DNA of 64,000 bases from Stomorhina lunata (taxonomy: Eukaryota; Arthropoda; Insecta; Diptera; Rhiniidae). Position 1 is the stretch's first letter. Every line of letters starts with the position of its first letter. Shown one piece after another: positions 62,962 to 64,000 of the stretch. Position numbers and translations under genes: made by a program. The DNA is taken from contig OW121741.1 of NCBI GenBank assembly GCA_933228675.1, positions 58,492,651 to 58,556,650 of the forward strand. Direction: 5' to 3'. The notes under the pieces were generated by a model, which saw only the letters and a list, made by a program, of their open reading frames with translations, was not told the DNA's origin and searched no databases.

Positions 62962-63172
62962 TATTTGTAATACAACACTGTATGTCATTGACTGAACAGA
63001 CGACAGATAAAATATAAGATATTTTATTTGAAACGAACGACATTCGAAAAGACGCACTTGAACGAAAAAGTCATATTCTTTTTAAATAAACAATTCTTTT
63101 AAAATCAAAGTATATTTAACGTTTTCTTATTTAAAAAAAGGCATCCCGTGAGACATGCTAAAATGCTTTACA
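62943..63172 (+). repeat. Ty3/gypsy LTR, unit 2
   Basis: 230 bp, matching 55114-55343, followed by the same primer site at 63176-63189 and leader to 63445. Confidence 0.85.
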
Positions 63173-63445
63173 AATTGGCTCCCCAGCGGAAGTAAAATAG
63201 TAAATAAAAATAATAACAATAAAAGTCCTAAAAAATGGTAAAGAATAATGTATCTGATAAATTAAGTATATAACATAAGTTAATATGATCAGGTGAATAA
63301 TTATAAAGAAACAAGATAAAATTTAACAAAATGAGTTATAATATTCTGAATTGGAAAAATATAATTTGTTTTTTAAAGCGCACATAAAAGTTTCAAACGA
63401 AATGCATTATTAAATTGTGAAAATAAACGAAGTTCTATAGGCAAA

Positions 63446-64000
63446 TATGTGAAATTTTCAAAATTAACAATTTTTACGGAAAATTTTCGAATATTACCAT
63501 TTTTATTGGAAATTTTCAAAATTTACCATTTTTATGGTAAATACAAAATATTATTATTATTATGCCAATGCACCTCTTGATTTTTTACTTCTTTCACAAA
63601 AAAAAATTATCAATTAATCAATAACTTCTTTCACAAAAAAATGTTTTTTAATTAGCAGTTAATCAATAACTTAAAGAAGGGAATGTGCAACTGTCATTCA
63701 TTTACTTAGATTGTTTTTAGAATTTTTAGTGTTACTCTCTTAATATACATGAAATAAAAAAAACAAACAATGTTTTGATTCTCTTCTCATTTTTCTTTAT
63801 TCGAATTGAGTTGTAACACCAAACTTGATTTTGCAATACTCATTCGTTTCTCTTTCTTTTCTATTTTTCTTTTGCACTGATCTACACCATTTAAGAATTT
63901 TACTGTAATTTGAGATTAAGAATGTTTCATTGCAGAAGTCTGGTATTTACCTACTAGGAAAACATTTCCGTGCGCAGCAATTACGAGAACTAAGGCAACT
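63446..64000 (+). repeat. 7829-bp tandem unit 3, partial
   Basis: A third copy begins with the minisatellite remnant, then the hAT right end (to 63942) and the RNase H end, and runs out of the window. The array therefore extends to the right by an unknown number of units. Confidence 0.9.

Larger units (their letters stand above)
55617..63445 (+). repeat. 7829-bp tandem unit 2
   Basis: Second full copy of the unit, with all internal coordinates shifted by 7829. Differences from unit 1 are very few. Confidence 0.92.

Overview
The window is eukaryotic and almost certainly from a higher fly (Brachycera). It is AT-rich, with introns of the GT-AG type. It carries one host exon, the SOCS-box last exon of a gustavus-like gene (16706-16845, + strand). 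Almost everything else is transposable elements typical of dipterans: a DD41D mariner, jockey-, LOA- and RTE-type non-LTR elements, BEL/Pao and Ty3/gypsy LTR elements, a hAT element, a tRNA-derived SINE and MITEs. The density and depth of nesting look like pericentromeric or heterochromatin-like DNA. No bacterial, viral-particle or CRISPR features are seen. || Layout. 1-1790: a decayed mariner inserted at a TA inside a decayed jockey-type reverse transcriptase (RT). 3271-7780 and 13895-14917: a non-coding repeat family with inverted termini, interrupted by a LOA 3' fragment, a 5'-truncated BEL-like element (4984-6303) and a near full-length LOA element (7781-13894, 13-bp target site duplication, TSD). 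14918-18184: the gustavus-like exon and its flanks. 18185-26599: a complete, young BEL/Pao element (288-bp LTRs with two differences, AGCGA TSD, tRNA-Tyr primer site) with gag, pol and an extra ORF in the env position. || 26828 to the end: one Ty3/gypsy element whose gag starts with a SAP domain, broken up by successive insertions. These are a LOA element (28009-36228) that itself holds an RTE element (29474-32529), a MITE (37134-37797), a transposon with a RAG1/Transib-like transposase pseudogene (38298-42244, containing a SINE), a hAT element (46236-48284), and a 5.3-kb cut-and-paste element with a multi-exon gene of an uncharacterised family (49438-54738). || Two segmental tandem duplications lie on top of this. 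A 3457-bp unit is present twice (39469-46382). A 7829-bp unit carrying integrase, the 5.3-kb transposon, an LTR and a leader is present twice in full, and a third copy runs off the window end (47788-64000). Copies within each array are nearly identical, so they are either very recent or an assembly effect. || The nesting gives a relative chronology: Ty3/gypsy first, then LOA, RAG-like, hAT and 5.3-kb insertions, then RTE and SINE inside some of these, then the tandem duplications. The best candidates for new biology are the env-position ORF of the BEL element and its diverged relative, the RAG1-like transposase with non-Transib termini, the 5.3-kb transposon and its spliced gene, and three related hairpins in the LOA 5' leader.
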